NCBI RefSeq assembly: GCF_001687665.2
Contig: NZ_CP016543.2
Coordinates: 2,480,001-2,544,000 of the forward strand
Source of the DNA: Planococcus donghaensis
GTDB taxonomy: Bacteria; Bacillota; Bacilli; Bacillales_A; Planococcaceae
DNA: 64,000 bases
Direction of reading: 5' to 3'
Numbering within the stretch: the first letter of the stretch is position 1; each line of letters starts with the position of its first letter. A model generated the notes under the pieces. That model made no database searches. It was not told the DNA's origin and saw only the letters and a list, made by a program, of their open reading frames with translations. The position numbers and the translations under genes are program-made. Below, piece after piece: positions 53,249-62,410 of the stretch.

Positions 53249-54526
53249 TTATTTCGTTTGTCCATTCCCTCTAACAATGTATTTTGTTGACGTTAGTGCA
53301 GGCAGTCCCATTGGACCGCGTGCGTGAAGTTTTTGTGTGCTGATGCCAATTTCTGCGCCAAAGCCGAATTCGTAGCCATCAGTAAAGCGTGTTGACGCGT
53401 TATGATAAACAGCTGCGGCATCGACTTCATTGAAGAATTGTTCGACACTCGGCGCATCCTCTGAAATGATCGCTTCAGAGTGTTTGGTACCGTAGCGATT
53501 GATGTGTTCTACAGCCTCATCGACTGTTTCCACCACTTTAATCGCCACTTCAAAACCTAAATATTCTGTTGCCCAGTCTTCATCTGTTGCTGGTGAAATC
53601 GAGGAAGACACTTGTTGCACTGTCGCATCTCCGTGGATTTTCACATCGTGTTTTTCTAAAGCCGTTACCAGTTCGGCTAAATGATCCACCGCCCAGTCTT
53701 TATGCACCAGAATGCTTTCGCAAGAGTTGCAGACAGAAGGGCGTTGCGTTTTGGCATTGATCGCGATGTTGACCGCCATTTCAACCTCTGCTGTTCGATC
53801 AATAAAGACGTGGCAATTGCCCGCTCCTGTTTCTAGTACAGGAACTGTCGCATTTTGAACAACTGTTTGGATCAGTTTTGCGCCACCACGTGGAATCAGT
53901 ACATCCAAATACTCGTTTAGTTTGAACATTTGAGACGCTGTTTCTCGGCGTGTATCTTCTAGCAATTGAACCGCTTCTACCGGCAGTTGGGTGTTTTCTA
54001 GTGCCCGGCGAATAACTCGGACGATTGCTTTATTAGAGTTGATTGCTGTTGAACTACCACGCAAAACAATTGCATTTCCTGTTTTTAAGCACAGGCTCGA
54101 GGCATCAACGGTTACGTTAGGACGCGCTTCATAGATCATTCCGACGACACCGATTGGTACTCGGATTTTTGTCATCGACAGTCCATTGGGCTGCTCCCAG
54201 CTTTCGAGGGTTTCTCCGATGGGGTCATTTAATTTGGTTAATTGGATAAGCGCATCTGCCATGTCTTTCAAGCGAGCTGCATCGAGCGTTAAACGATCTA
54301 CTAACGACTCGTCCATTCCGGCTTGGCGTCCGGCCGCTACGTCTTTTGCGTTTTCATCCAATATAAAAGTTTGCTCTTCCAGTAATTGCGCGGCAATGGC
54401 TTCTAGCGCTTCATCTTTTTCAGCTGTCGTAGCTTTCGCTAGTTGGAAAGCGGCTTTTTTCGCTTTTTGTGCTTTATCGATCAATTCGGTTTCTGTCATG
54501 CGTTCTTCTGTTAAAATTTCAGTCAT
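53249..54526 (-). CDS. proA: Gamma-glutamyl phosphate reductase
   Basis: Second step of proline synthesis: NADPH-dependent reduction of gamma-glutamyl phosphate to the semialdehyde. 425 residues, aldehyde dehydrogenase fold, active-site Cys in [30 protein letters not shown] and [13 protein letters not shown] typical. 18 bp downstream of proB with AAAGGGG before its ATG. Proline also serves as an osmoprotectant in this group. Confidence 0.97.
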   Translation of the reverse strand: MTEILTEERMTETELIDKAQKAKKAAFQLAKATTAEKDEALEAIAAQLLEEQTFILDENAKDVAAGRQAGMDESLVDRLTLDAARLKDMADALIQLTKLNDPIGETLESWEQPNGLSMTKIRVPIGVVGMIYEARPNVTVDASSLCLKTGNAIVLRGSSTAINSNKAIVRVIRRALENTQLPVEAVQLLEDTRRETASQMFKLNEYLDVLIPRGGAKLIQTVVQNATVPVLETGAGNCHVFIDRTAEVEMAVNIAINAKTQRPSVCNSCESILVHKDWAVDHLAELVTALEKHDVKIHGDATVQQVSSSISPATDEDWATEYLGFEVAIKVVETVDEAVEHINRYGTKHSEAIISEDAPSVEQFFNEVDAAAVYHNASTRFTDGYEFGFGAEIGISTQKLHARGPMGLPALTSTKYIVRGNGQTK

Positions 54527-54544
54527 CCTTTGTCCCCTTTCGAT

Positions 54545-55330
54545 TTATAAAGTTACTAATACTTTTGGTTCGACCAGTGACCCAATATACGTGCCGTCGC
54601 CTTTTCCTTCGAAAATGTCGACTAGTTTTTCACTGCCTTCTCCAGATCCGATAAACACTTGAATGTCTGAAGCCGATGCGGTTTTAGCAGCTTCTACTTT
54701 TGACTTCATTCCGCCAGTGCCAACGCCTGAAGCGCCTTCTGCTGTTGCGGCGTTTTCCATTTCTTGATGAACTTCTGTGAGGAATGTATATTTTTCTGCA
54801 TCTGGATTTTTCATCGGGTTGTCTTGGTAAATGCCATTTATGTCTGTCAAAATCATTAAGAAATCGGCATGAACGAGTCTGCTGACTAGAGCGGACAACA
54901 TGTCATTGTCTCCAAACGTCAATTCCTTCACAGACACCGAGTCATTTTCATTGATGATCGGCAAGACGTCTCGCTCTAACAAGTTCGAAATTGTCGCGTT
55001 GGCGTTTTTGTATAAATCTTTTGTTAGTAGTAATTGTGCCGCAACAATGCCGTGTTTTTTGCATTCGTCTGCATAAGCCTGTAACAACAATCCTTGTCCA
55101 ACAGCTGCAGCTGATTGCTTATCAACCACTTTGTCCGGACGTGATAAATAACCAATGCTTTTAAATCCTGCAGCGACCGCACCGGATGAAATCAACACCA
55201 CTTCATGGCCTTGTTGTTTCAAGCGTGCCAATGCTTCTACGTGTCCACGCAGTTTGCTAATTGACAATTTTCCATTCAAATCCGTCAACGAGCTACTACC
55301 GATTTTCACAACGATTCGTTTTTTCTCCAC
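54545..55330 (-). CDS. proB: Glutamate 5-kinase without PUA domain
   Basis: First step of proline synthesis, ATP-dependent phosphorylation of glutamate. 261 residues: the amino acid kinase domain only ([51 protein letters not shown]). The C-terminal PUA domain found in E. coli and B. subtilis ProB is missing, as in some other short versions. The region upstream has no T-box motif that I can see. Confidence 0.95.
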   Translation of the reverse strand: MEKKRIVVKIGSSSLTDLNGKLSISKLRGHVEALARLKQQGHEVVLISSGAVAAGFKSIGYLSRPDKVVDKQSAAAVGQGLLLQAYADECKKHGIVAAQLLLTKDLYKNANATISNLLERDVLPIINENDSVSVKELTFGDNDMLSALVSRLVHADFLMILTDINGIYQDNPMKNPDAEKYTFLTEVHQEMENAATAEGASGVGTGGMKSKVEAAKTASASDIQVFIGSGEGSEKLVDIFEGKGDGTYIGSLVEPKVLVTL

Positions 55331-55951
55331 TAACTATCATCTCCTATTTTAAATAAAAAATTTCTCCTCTTTTTTCTAAAGACGGAAAATGTCGATTTTA
55401 AGCATGTTTCCAATTAAAGATTGTCATCAATCTACCGATTAGATACGCTGTTACGATTTTCTATTTAACGTGATGGACCAAATAGACCTGGTGAAAACGT
55501 CTTTACTAATTTTAAAAATGTGATGAGCTCATAAGCTTGCATAGATTTTAAAACCAAACTTGAGGTCTTCCCTTTAAATCTATGCATTTCCCACCAGTGT
55601 TTCGCAACGTTCGGTATTGTTTAATGATCTATACTCGATGATCTTTAAACAAAAGAGTAAGTGGATATGTTAACATACATTCTTTCTCTTTCCAAATTAC
55701 ATCCAGTTTTTAACCAGTTTTATTAGTTGCGAAAGCCTTCTGTACCTAGGATCTCTGGTCTTTTTTAATTTTTTCTTATTTAGCATAGTTTGAGTGCCTA
55801 TTAAGCACATTATTTAAAGAACATTTTCTATATGAAATTAAAACCTAGTTTACTGGTAAGAATAAAAGGTTTTAATGTATAATAGTTTTATTCTCTAATT
55901 GAGTGAATTTTTCAACAGTCGAATCTTCTATATGAAAGGGATGAAGGATAG
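55331..55951. other. Long intergenic region with structured segment
   Basis: 620 bp between divergent genes. It contains an inverted repeat TGCATAGATTTAAA (55538-55551) / TTTAAATCTATGCA (55573-55586), and CTGGTG near 55490 that could pair with CACCAG near 55592, enclosing it. A second stem TGTTTAATGATC ... GATCTTTAAACA lies at about 55618-55652. It may be an RNA leader of proB or an unrecognised small RNA. No open frame; no T-box core sequence. Confidence 0.45.
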
Positions 55952-57010
55952 ATGAAATATGGATTTTGGCTGCCGATTTTCGGCGGATGGTTACGCAATG
56001 TAGAAGATGAACAGATGCCCACTACTTTTGACTACGCAAAACGAGTGGTGCAGTCGGCCGAGAAATGGGGCTACGACACAACCTTGATCGCAGAACTGAA
56101 TTTAAATGATATAAAAGGAATGGAAGCCGATTCGCTAGAAGCTTGGTCAACAGCAGCTGGACTTGCGGCTGTGACAGAGAAAATCGAAATTATGACAGCC
56201 ATACGCCCCGCTTTTCATAACCCTGCGGTAACGGCGAAAATGGCAGCGAATATTGACCGAATCTCCAATGGTCGTTTCACATTAAATGTCGTATCGGCGT
56301 GGTGGGCAGAAGAAGCCCGTCAATACGGCGGACAATTTACCGAGCATGACGAACGTTATGACCGAACAGATGAGTTTTTGCAAGTCGTCAAAGGCATGTG
56401 GACAGAAGAAGTGTTTTCATTTAAAGGAAAATACTATGATGTCCAAAATGCGCGTTTGGCACCAAAGCCGGTGCAGCGTCCGAACCCAATTTTATACGCC
56501 GGTGGTGAAAGTCCACGTGGCAAGAAATCGATTGTTGAGGCGTGCGATGCTTACGTCATGCACGGCGGCACGGTTGAGGAAATCGCAGCGAAGATCGAAG
56601 ACATGAAAAACTTACGTGAACAAGCTGGGAAATCGCCGCTCCAGTCATTTGGCATGGCCGCTTATGTCGTATGCCGCGATACAGAAGAAGAAGTCGCCAC
56701 GGAATATGCCCGCATTGTCGATATGAAAGACTCAAGCGGTTATGTCGGCTATGACGATTTCGTCAGCAAATCACAACTCGAGCAACAAGTGAAACGGGAA
56801 GATTATTCGGTCTCTAACCGTGGCCTTCGCCCGAACCTTATTGGCACACCCGAACAAATCGCTGAACGGATATTAGCATACGAACAAGCTGGATTGGATT
56901 TGTTATTACTGCAATTCTCACCGCAACTAGAAGAAATGGAACGCTTTTCAACACAAGTAATGCCACTTGTCGAAGAAAAACGCCAAGCGCTTAAGACGCT
57001 TGCCAACTAA
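55952..57010 (+). CDS. LLM-class flavin-dependent monooxygenase (SfnG/SsuD-like)
   Basis: A 352-residue luciferase-like TIM-barrel enzyme using reduced FMN. The start MKYGFWLPIFGGWLRNVEDE resembles dimethyl-sulfone monooxygenase SfnG; LAAVTEKIEIMTAIRP, RISNGRFTLNVVSAWW and YAGGESPRGK are class-typical. It probably desulfurises an organic sulfone or sulfonate; substrate unproven. The next gene follows after 11 bp, so the two form an operon. AAAGGGATGAAGG precedes the ATG. Confidence 0.88.
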   Translation: MKYGFWLPIFGGWLRNVEDEQMPTTFDYAKRVVQSAEKWGYDTTLIAELNLNDIKGMEADSLEAWSTAAGLAAVTEKIEIMTAIRPAFHNPAVTAKMAANIDRISNGRFTLNVVSAWWAEEARQYGGQFTEHDERYDRTDEFLQVVKGMWTEEVFSFKGKYYDVQNARLAPKPVQRPNPILYAGGESPRGKKSIVEACDAYVMHGGTVEEIAAKIEDMKNLREQAGKSPLQSFGMAAYVVCRDTEEEVATEYARIVDMKDSSGYVGYDDFVSKSQLEQQVKREDYSVSNRGLRPNLIGTPEQIAERILAYEQAGLDLLLLQFSPQLEEMERFSTQVMPLVEEKRQALKTLAN

Positions 57011-57021
57011 GGAGGATACTT

Positions 57022-57972
57022 ATGACTGACAAAATTTATGTGATACATGAAAACGAAGAATGGACAACGCACTTGTTTAAACGATTAGACGAACTAGAAT
57101 TGCCGTATGAAGATTGGTTTATCAATGAAGGCTTAGTGGATTTGAACGACGTCCCTCCTGAAGGTGTCTTTTACAGCCGCATGAGCGCATCGTCTCACAC
57201 AAGAGGCCACCGTTTCGCACCCGAAATGGCTGATTCTTTGCTCGCCTGGCTTGAGCATCACGGAAGAACTGTGTTTAACGGCACGCGTGCGCTTCGCTTA
57301 GAAGTCAGTAAAGTTAACCAATACATGGCGTTAAACTCTGCTGGCATCCAGACGCCAAAAACAATTGCCGCAAATGGTCGCGCGCAAATTATCGAGGCCG
57401 CTGAAAAATTGGGCGTGTCTTCGTTTATCACCAAACACAACCGGGCTGGCAAAGGACTCGGAGTTCGTTTGTTCCATTCTATTGATGCACTAAAGGAATA
57501 CCTAGACAGCGAGGACTTTGAGCAATCCATTGACGGCATCACGCTAATACAGGAGTATATCCAAGCCCCCGAACCGTTTATCACACGCTGTGAATTTGTC
57601 GGTCGAAAATTTGTTTATGCGGTGCAAGTGGATACTTCAGAAGGATTCGAACTATGCCCAGCAGATGCTTGCCGCATTGATGATTTGATGTGCCCGGTCG
57701 GCGAACAAACGGAAGAAAAACCGAAGTTTCAAATCGTGGAAGGGTTCAATGATCCGATAATTGAAAAATACGAGACATTCCTACGTCACAACGAAATTGC
57801 TGTAGCGGGAATTGAGTTTATCCGCAATAGCGATGGAGAAATTTTCACATACGACGTTAATACGAATACGAATTATAATGGAGATGCTGAAGCGGTTGCC
57901 GGTAAGTACGGGATGTTGGAACTGGCACAGTTGCTTGGGAGTCAGTTGAAGGATTTGAGAGTAGAAGCATAA
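57022..57972 (+). CDS. ATP-grasp (RimK-like) ligase
   Basis: A 316-residue ATP-grasp protein of the RimK type, which joins an amino acid or amine to a carboxylate with ATP. ATP-binding segments are SSFITKHNRAGKGLGVRLF and ITLIQEYIQAP, with metal ligands near AGIEFIRNSDGEIFTYDVNT. Coupled to the LLM monooxygenase gene (GGAGG 8 nt before ATG). The pair suggests a two-step modification or salvage route for a sulfur compound (inference). Confidence 0.88.
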   Translation: MTDKIYVIHENEEWTTHLFKRLDELELPYEDWFINEGLVDLNDVPPEGVFYSRMSASSHTRGHRFAPEMADSLLAWLEHHGRTVFNGTRALRLEVSKVNQYMALNSAGIQTPKTIAANGRAQIIEAAEKLGVSSFITKHNRAGKGLGVRLFHSIDALKEYLDSEDFEQSIDGITLIQEYIQAPEPFITRCEFVGRKFVYAVQVDTSEGFELCPADACRIDDLMCPVGEQTEEKPKFQIVEGFNDPIIEKYETFLRHNEIAVAGIEFIRNSDGEIFTYDVNTNTNYNGDAEAVAGKYGMLELAQLLGSQLKDLRVEA

Positions 57973-57975
57973 TCC

Positions 57976-58021
57976 AAAAATGCCCCCTTCGAAATCAATC
58001 GATTTCGAAGGGGGCATTTTT
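57976..58021. terminator. Perfect terminator with GAAATC-AATC-GATTTC cap
   Basis: 21-bp perfect arms (AAAAATGCCCCCTTCGAAAT...) and a 4-base AATC loop, 3 bp past the ATP-grasp gene. Same tip as the terminator at 52711. Confidence 0.9.
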
Positions 58022-58090
58022 TATACAAACTCTTTAGCTAGACTGAAATGCTCGGGTCTCAATGGTCTTGCCATGAAAATGAACTTTTAC

Positions 58091-58213
58091 TTAATTCACC
58101 TTCACTACCTTACTCTCACTCTTATTACTCGCCTTGTCTCGAAGCTGTACTTTCAAAGAAGACCCTTTTTTCTGTGTGCTGATTTTCACTTTCCTTCTCC
58201 CAGTGAACCGCAC
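58091..58213 (-). pseudogene. Fragment of an Ig-like or wall-protein C-terminus
   Basis: On the minus strand a 40-codon frame (ISTQKKGSSLKVQLRDKASN then KSESKVVKVN stop) resembles the last strand pair of bacterial Ig-like surface domains (xVxxDKAGNxSxxxxVxV). A stop codon precedes it in frame and no start signal is present, so it looks like a leftover of a lost gene. Confidence 0.45.
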
Positions 58214-58328
58214 AATTCATGACAATTCCACTTCCTGCGTAAACAGCAAAACTCTATCCCCCTAGAACCTCCACATACCCCCTGTGTACGGCTCAGGTAT
58301 GACTATTTATCACTCTTTATAACTACAC

Positions 58329-58376
58329 AAATGCCACCTTCCAAATCAATTGATTCCACTGAATATGGTATTTTCC
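58329..58376. terminator. Degenerate copy of the AAATCAAT-capped hairpin
   Basis: AAATGCCACCTTCCAAATCA then ATTGATTCCACT ... GGTATTTT resembles the hairpins at 52711 and 57976 but with several mismatches. It lies 60 bp past the SLH/beta-helix gene and may be its terminator. Confidence 0.4.
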
Positions 58377-58437
58377 TTATGCATATTCTTGTATAAATTG
58401 ATTTTTTTCACTCACAGAGGCACGATTTTAACTCCAA

Positions 58438-60111
58438 TTAACGAAACTTCTTATTCTTAGCTCTCGCCAAGAACACAGAATACTCAGCTCTTGTTGTCGG
58501 TTCTCCTGGACGGAATGTTTTATCTGGGTAGCCAGTAGTAATACCATTCTCAAATAAACCTGAGATATAGCCTTTTGACCAATGACTGGCTTTTACATCA
58601 CTGAAGTGGTTTTTGTCGCTTGATTGCAACTCGTATGCAATACTGATGACTTTCGCCATTTCAGCACGTTTTAACACATCATTTGGTGCAAAGGTACCGT
58701 CTGGATTCCCAGTGAACAACCCTGCTTTTGAAACGGCTGCAATGTAGTTTTTGCCCCAGTGCTTGTCTGAAACGTCCTTATAACCAGATGGTACGTCTTC
58801 AATTGGCAAGTCGAGTGCGATTGCTAACATTTTCGCTGCTTCTGCACGCGTCGTATTCTTTTGGGGCTGGAAGCTTTCGTTTGGATAACCAGTAATCACC
58901 TGCCTACTTGCTAAGTATATTACTTCTTCATATGCCCAATGAGAAATTTTAAAATCTGTATATTTAACATTTAAGACATTAGTATATTTATTAGCAACGA
59001 AATTCCCAAAAGCATCCGATACCCTAATTCTCATTTCTGCATTAGCTTCCTGAACTGGAATAGGCACACTAAATTTCCCCTCAGCGTTAGTTTGAGCTTT
59101 CCCTAGTCCATTACTACCAACAGAAATAGTAACAAAACTACCTGCTGGAGCCATTCCGATAACATTTTCCGAAGTATTAGTTACCGGTTCAAAGGTAGGT
59201 GCCATTGATACTTCTGTGCCTGATAAATATTGATAATTTGCTATTTTAATTTCTCCTTTTATATTTTTAAGAGATCTTACTGCAATTCCATCTTTAATAT
59301 TTTTTATAGAATCTACAAAAATACTAATAGGATTTTCATTATGTCTAAAGTTATTTAGATAAATTTTAAAACCTGTTCCTTGGTTGTTATCTGTCTTCAA
59401 GTTAATAATCTTAATATCTTTAAGAAATTGTGTTGAATTATTAGGCTCAATGTCAATGCCACTTTGTGGTGAAATCCCATTGGTATTAGTTATAGTTGCA
59501 TTTATTATCTCCAATTTTTTTACTGATACAACAGTAATACCCTGTCTTCTATTATTATCAAAATTAGAATTGTTAATTTTAATATTCTCACTGTAATTTT
59601 TCTTTGATGTATTACCTATGTATATTCCATCTCCCCAAGAATCAGAAATACTTACGTTTTCAATGTTAATATCTTGTGCTCCTCTAATGCTTATCCCAAC
59701 CCCCCATTCTCCCAAACTACTAGTATGTTCACTTCTGTCGCCTACTATACTAACTTGCCCAGTTATATTAACATTTTTCACATTATGAATTTTAACTATT
59801 TCATACCTTTCAGCTGAATTAGGTATAGCTTTTAAAATTGCACCTTGTTCAAATTCTAGTGTTATATTATCTCTTAAAGTTATTGATTTAGTTGAATCTA
59901 TTAAATATTCTCCCTTATTGAAATAAACTACACCGCCACCTTTACTACTTTGAAAGTCAATAGCATTCTGGATAAATTGTGTATCATCCATCTTATCATT
60001 ACCATAACTACCGAAATCCTTCACATTTACCAATGTTGTAGCTGTAGCTAGATTTAAAGTGCTAGTTGAAAATATTAAAAACAAAAAAAGAAAAAAACAC
60101 CATTTATACAT
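58438..60111 (-). CDS. SLH-anchored parallel beta-helix protein (pectate-lyase-like)
   Basis: A 557-residue secreted protein. After the signal peptide (cut near LATATT) comes a Pectate_lyase_3-like start (NVKDFGSYGNDKMDDTQFIQ), a right-handed beta-helix to about residue 300 (repeating N-I-x-I and GI-x-I turns), an Ig-like domain (about 310-385) and three SLH domains (about 388-555). A carbohydrate-active or adhesive role is likely. The ATG at 60111 lies 29 nt after AAGGGGG, too far. An ATT at 60132, 8 nt from that site and in frame, would add MNIKFKY and give the signal peptide a basic head. AT-rich N-terminal half but normal SLH half suggests recombination. Confidence 0.82.
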   Translation of the reverse strand: MYKWCFFLFLFLIFSTSTLNLATATTLVNVKDFGSYGNDKMDDTQFIQNAIDFQSSKGGGVVYFNKGEYLIDSTKSITLRDNITLEFEQGAILKAIPNSAERYEIVKIHNVKNVNITGQVSIVGDRSEHTSSLGEWGVGISIRGAQDINIENVSISDSWGDGIYIGNTSKKNYSENIKINNSNFDNNRRQGITVVSVKKLEIINATITNTNGISPQSGIDIEPNNSTQFLKDIKIINLKTDNNQGTGFKIYLNNFRHNENPISIFVDSIKNIKDGIAVRSLKNIKGEIKIANYQYLSGTEVSMAPTFEPVTNTSENVIGMAPAGSFVTISVGSNGLGKAQTNAEGKFSVPIPVQEANAEMRIRVSDAFGNFVANKYTNVLNVKYTDFKISHWAYEEVIYLASRQVITGYPNESFQPQKNTTRAEAAKMLAIALDLPIEDVPSGYKDVSDKHWGKNYIAAVSKAGLFTGNPDGTFAPNDVLKRAEMAKVISIAYELQSSDKNHFSDVKASHWSKGYISGLFENGITTGYPDKTFRPGEPTTRAEYSVFLARAKNKKFR

Positions 60112-60499
60112 GTATTTGAATTTTATATTAATAATAAATACCCCCTTTTTTATAAAAATTTAACATTTTTAATATATATCATTTTTCCTATTCCTGCAAG
60201 TTAAATTAAATCTGAGGAAATCTTGCTAACAGTTCATTTGAGAATCAGATTACCTTGAAAGATATTATTAGAATAAGCAATACTATATTTTCTTACAAAG
60301 CAGATTAAAATATACCCATTCACATATTTGCTGATTAAAGAACTGAATATGGTTTAATTGACTCTCAATCATGCCATTACTCTAAGAATAAATTAAAGCT
60401 GTCAACACCGGTTTATTCTCTCCATTTTTGGCGGAATGAACTTCCTCACTTGAGCTATTTTGCAAGCGGAGCAGCCGGATAAATTTTAGCTATTTTTTC
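60112..60499. other. AT-rich junction region
   Basis: Holds the leader of the beta-helix gene and then sequence without intact genes next to an istB remnant, probably debris of an IS21-type element. Confidence 0.4.
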
Positions 60500-60595
60500 T
60501 TATAGATGATAGGAATCGCCTTTGATATTAAAGGTCATCGAGTATTGAATCAAACGTTCCAGAATGACTGTGGCCAAGACTCCGTCAAAGGGAGA
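60500..60595 (-). pseudogene. C-terminal remnant of IS21-family IstB
   Basis: Minus-strand frame SPFDGVLATVILERLIQYSM then TFNIKGDSYHL stop. This matches the end of IstB helper ATPases (ATAILDRLLHHSxxxNIKGESYRL). The upstream part is missing at the edge of the IS3-type element, so that element seems to have interrupted or deleted the gene. Confidence 0.62.
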
Positions 60596-60645
60596 GCCAC
60601 CGGTTGAATTTAGAGTGACTCAGTAAAATGAGACAAGGAAAAAGC
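60594..60645. repeat. Left terminal inverted repeat of the IS3-type element
   Basis: GAGCCACCGGTTGAATTT ... GAGACAAGGAAAAAGCACC, pairs with 61847-61902. Confidence 0.8.
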
Positions 60646-60698
60646 ACCCCCAACGTCGTATGTAGGATAAACGACAAACTGGAGGTATTTTTCTGTAT

Positions 60699-61847
60699 AT
60701 GTTCAAAAAAGCGATTCTATCCGGAGGAAATAAAACAAGAGGTCATTCAGATGAAATTGAGCGGGGACTATACCAATGCCGAAATCATGGAGGTCCACCA
60801 AATTAAAAATGTGACGCAGATTAAGAGGTGGATGCAGTGGTACCAAGAAGGCGAAGTACATCGACTCGCTCAGTCTATTGGAAAACAATACAGCTTCAAT
60901 GCGGAGTTGAGTGAAATCGATGAATTGCGGAAAAAAGTACTGTATTACGAAATAAAAGAGGAACTGATGGGAAAGTATCGCGAACTGGAAAGGAGGTGGA
61001 ACCGGCCCTCTTCCTAGAGTTGGTGGACTTGTTTAAAGTGAAACATTCCATCACGATGATCTGTGAATGCATAGGCTTCCCTCGCTCCACTTATTATCGT
61101 TGGTGCCATAAAGAGGTCGGGATGACCGAGGTAGAAAAAGAAATTCTCGCCATCTGTGAACAACTGAAATTCCGTGTCGGTCATCGAACGGTGAAAGGCC
61201 TGTTGAAAAATAACGGCACCAAGTTGAATCGGAAGACGGTGCAGCGGATTATGCAGAAATATAATCTCCAGTGACGAGTCAAACCAAAGAGAGCGAAGCA
61301 AATGGCGGGAGAAAGCAACCTAATCATCCCTAATTTATTGGAACAAAATTTCAAAGCAGACGCTCCCAATCAAAAATGGGTGACGGATATTACGTATCTC
61401 CCTTTCGGGGAGAGCATGCTTTACTTATCGACGATTCTGGATTTGTATAATAACGAGATAATTGCCTACAAAGTCAGTGATACACAAAATGCCCAGCTTG
61501 TGCTGGATACGCTGGAAATGGCTTGCCAGAAACGGAATACGGCCGGAACCATTCTGCACAGTGATCAAGGTGCCCAGTACACATCATGCGCATTTCAACT
61601 GACGACAAAAGAAAACGGCATTATCACCAGCATGTCCCGTAAAGGAAACTGCTTTGATAATGCCGTCATCGAATCCTTCCACTCCTCGCTAAAGTCGGAA
61701 GAATTCTACATCCTGAAAAGGGTGCACCTAACCAATGCCATTGTACAACAAAAAGTGGAAGATTACATGTATTATTACAACTACATCTGACCGTTCCAAA
61801 AATTAAACTGCCATTCCCCGATTGAGTATCGGATAATGGCAGCCTAG
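60699..61847 (+). pseudogene. IS3-family transposase orfA-orfB, frameshifted and with two nonsense codons
   Basis: OrfA part (60699-61017): GGAGG then ATG TTC and an A run (60705-60710). The helix-turn-helix sequence RFYPEEIKQEVIQMKLSGDY follows one base out of frame, so the A run has changed length. OrfB part: the N-terminal IS3 segment (ICECIGFPRSTYYRW) and integrase core with DDE residues in TDITYL, HSDQGAQYTS and NAVIESFHSSLKSE. A TGA at 61272-61274 and a second at 61788-61790 break it; reading through, it ends with FQKLNCHSPIEYR. The element cannot make active transposase. Confidence 0.85.
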
Positions 61848-61902
61848 GTGCTTTTTCTAATGTCTCAAATCACTAGGTCAGTTCAATTTTATCCGGCGGC
61901 TC
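61847..61902. repeat. Right terminal inverted repeat of the IS3-type element
   Basis: GGTGCTTTTTCTAATGTCTC ... CCGGCGGCTC, the inverted partner of 60594-60645; its inner end overlaps the original orfB stop codon. Confidence 0.8.
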
Positions 61903-61929
61903 TCTTCTATGCATTCACTGGTCTGATTC

Positions 61930-61995
61930 TCCGCAACTCGTGGCTCAAAACTCCGCACAAGTGGCTTTTTTTATCCGCAATACTCATTCATGGCC
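61930..61995. repeat. Array E: three 22-bp units with TCCGCA motif
   Basis: TCCGCA starts at 61930, 61952 and 61974, 22 bp apart, with differing bases between. It is short, but of the same type as array A (shared CCGCA core). It lies just outside the IS element. Confidence 0.6.
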
Positions 61996-62410
61996 GTAGC
62001 CCGTATTTAATGTAAATTAGTGTTGACCATCAATATATGTTCACTATAATTTTATTAACTAAGAACTTAAAAACTCTGATTTTAAAAGATACTTTGAAAT
62101 CAGAGTTTTAATTATTTATTATATGCTACTAGATATTATCCGATCCGATTCCGACTGAAATCTGAAACATTTTTAATGATATAATCATTTTTGCAATATA
62201 AAGAAAGTATCGTTTCAATTAACCATTTATATACATAACTTCAGTACAATTTAAAAGAACTCGATAAAAAAAAGAAAATATATTAATAACTATTTACTTC
62301 AAAAGGGTGAAACGTTCTTAGAAGCCATTGCATTCTTTAAAAAGGTTGATCTTTATATATGCTTACAAAAAGAATAAATTCAATCTAAAATATTTTTTAT
62401 ATCATAAATA
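61996..62410. other. AT-rich gap with one terminator-like hairpin
   Basis: AAAACTCTGATTT (62070-62082) / AAATCAGAGTTTT (62097-62109) is a 13-bp perfect stem with T tail, a terminator of a gene no longer recognisable or of the glycosyltransferase transcript. Nothing else seen. Confidence 0.5.

Larger units (their letters stand above)
60592..61904 (+). mobile_element. Decayed IS3-family insertion sequence
   Basis: About 1.31 kb bounded by imperfect inverted repeats. Left (60594-60645) begins GAGCCACCGG and right, read inward (61902-61847), begins GAGCCGCCGG. Both continue through ...TGAGACA... to GAAAAAGCACC, a match of more than 50 bp with scattered differences. Inside are orfA and orfB of an IS3-type transposase, both damaged. 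No target-site duplication is visible, so the insertion is old or rearranged. Confidence 0.85.

Noticed and set aside
55331..55951. T-box riboswitch for proBA
   Set aside because: No GGTGGTACCGCG-type antiterminator core or specifier layout could be found.
60628..60700. Upstream ATG for IS orfA at 60628
   Set aside because: It lies inside the terminal inverted repeat, and the added residues do not resemble transposase; the real start at 60699 is separated by a frameshift.
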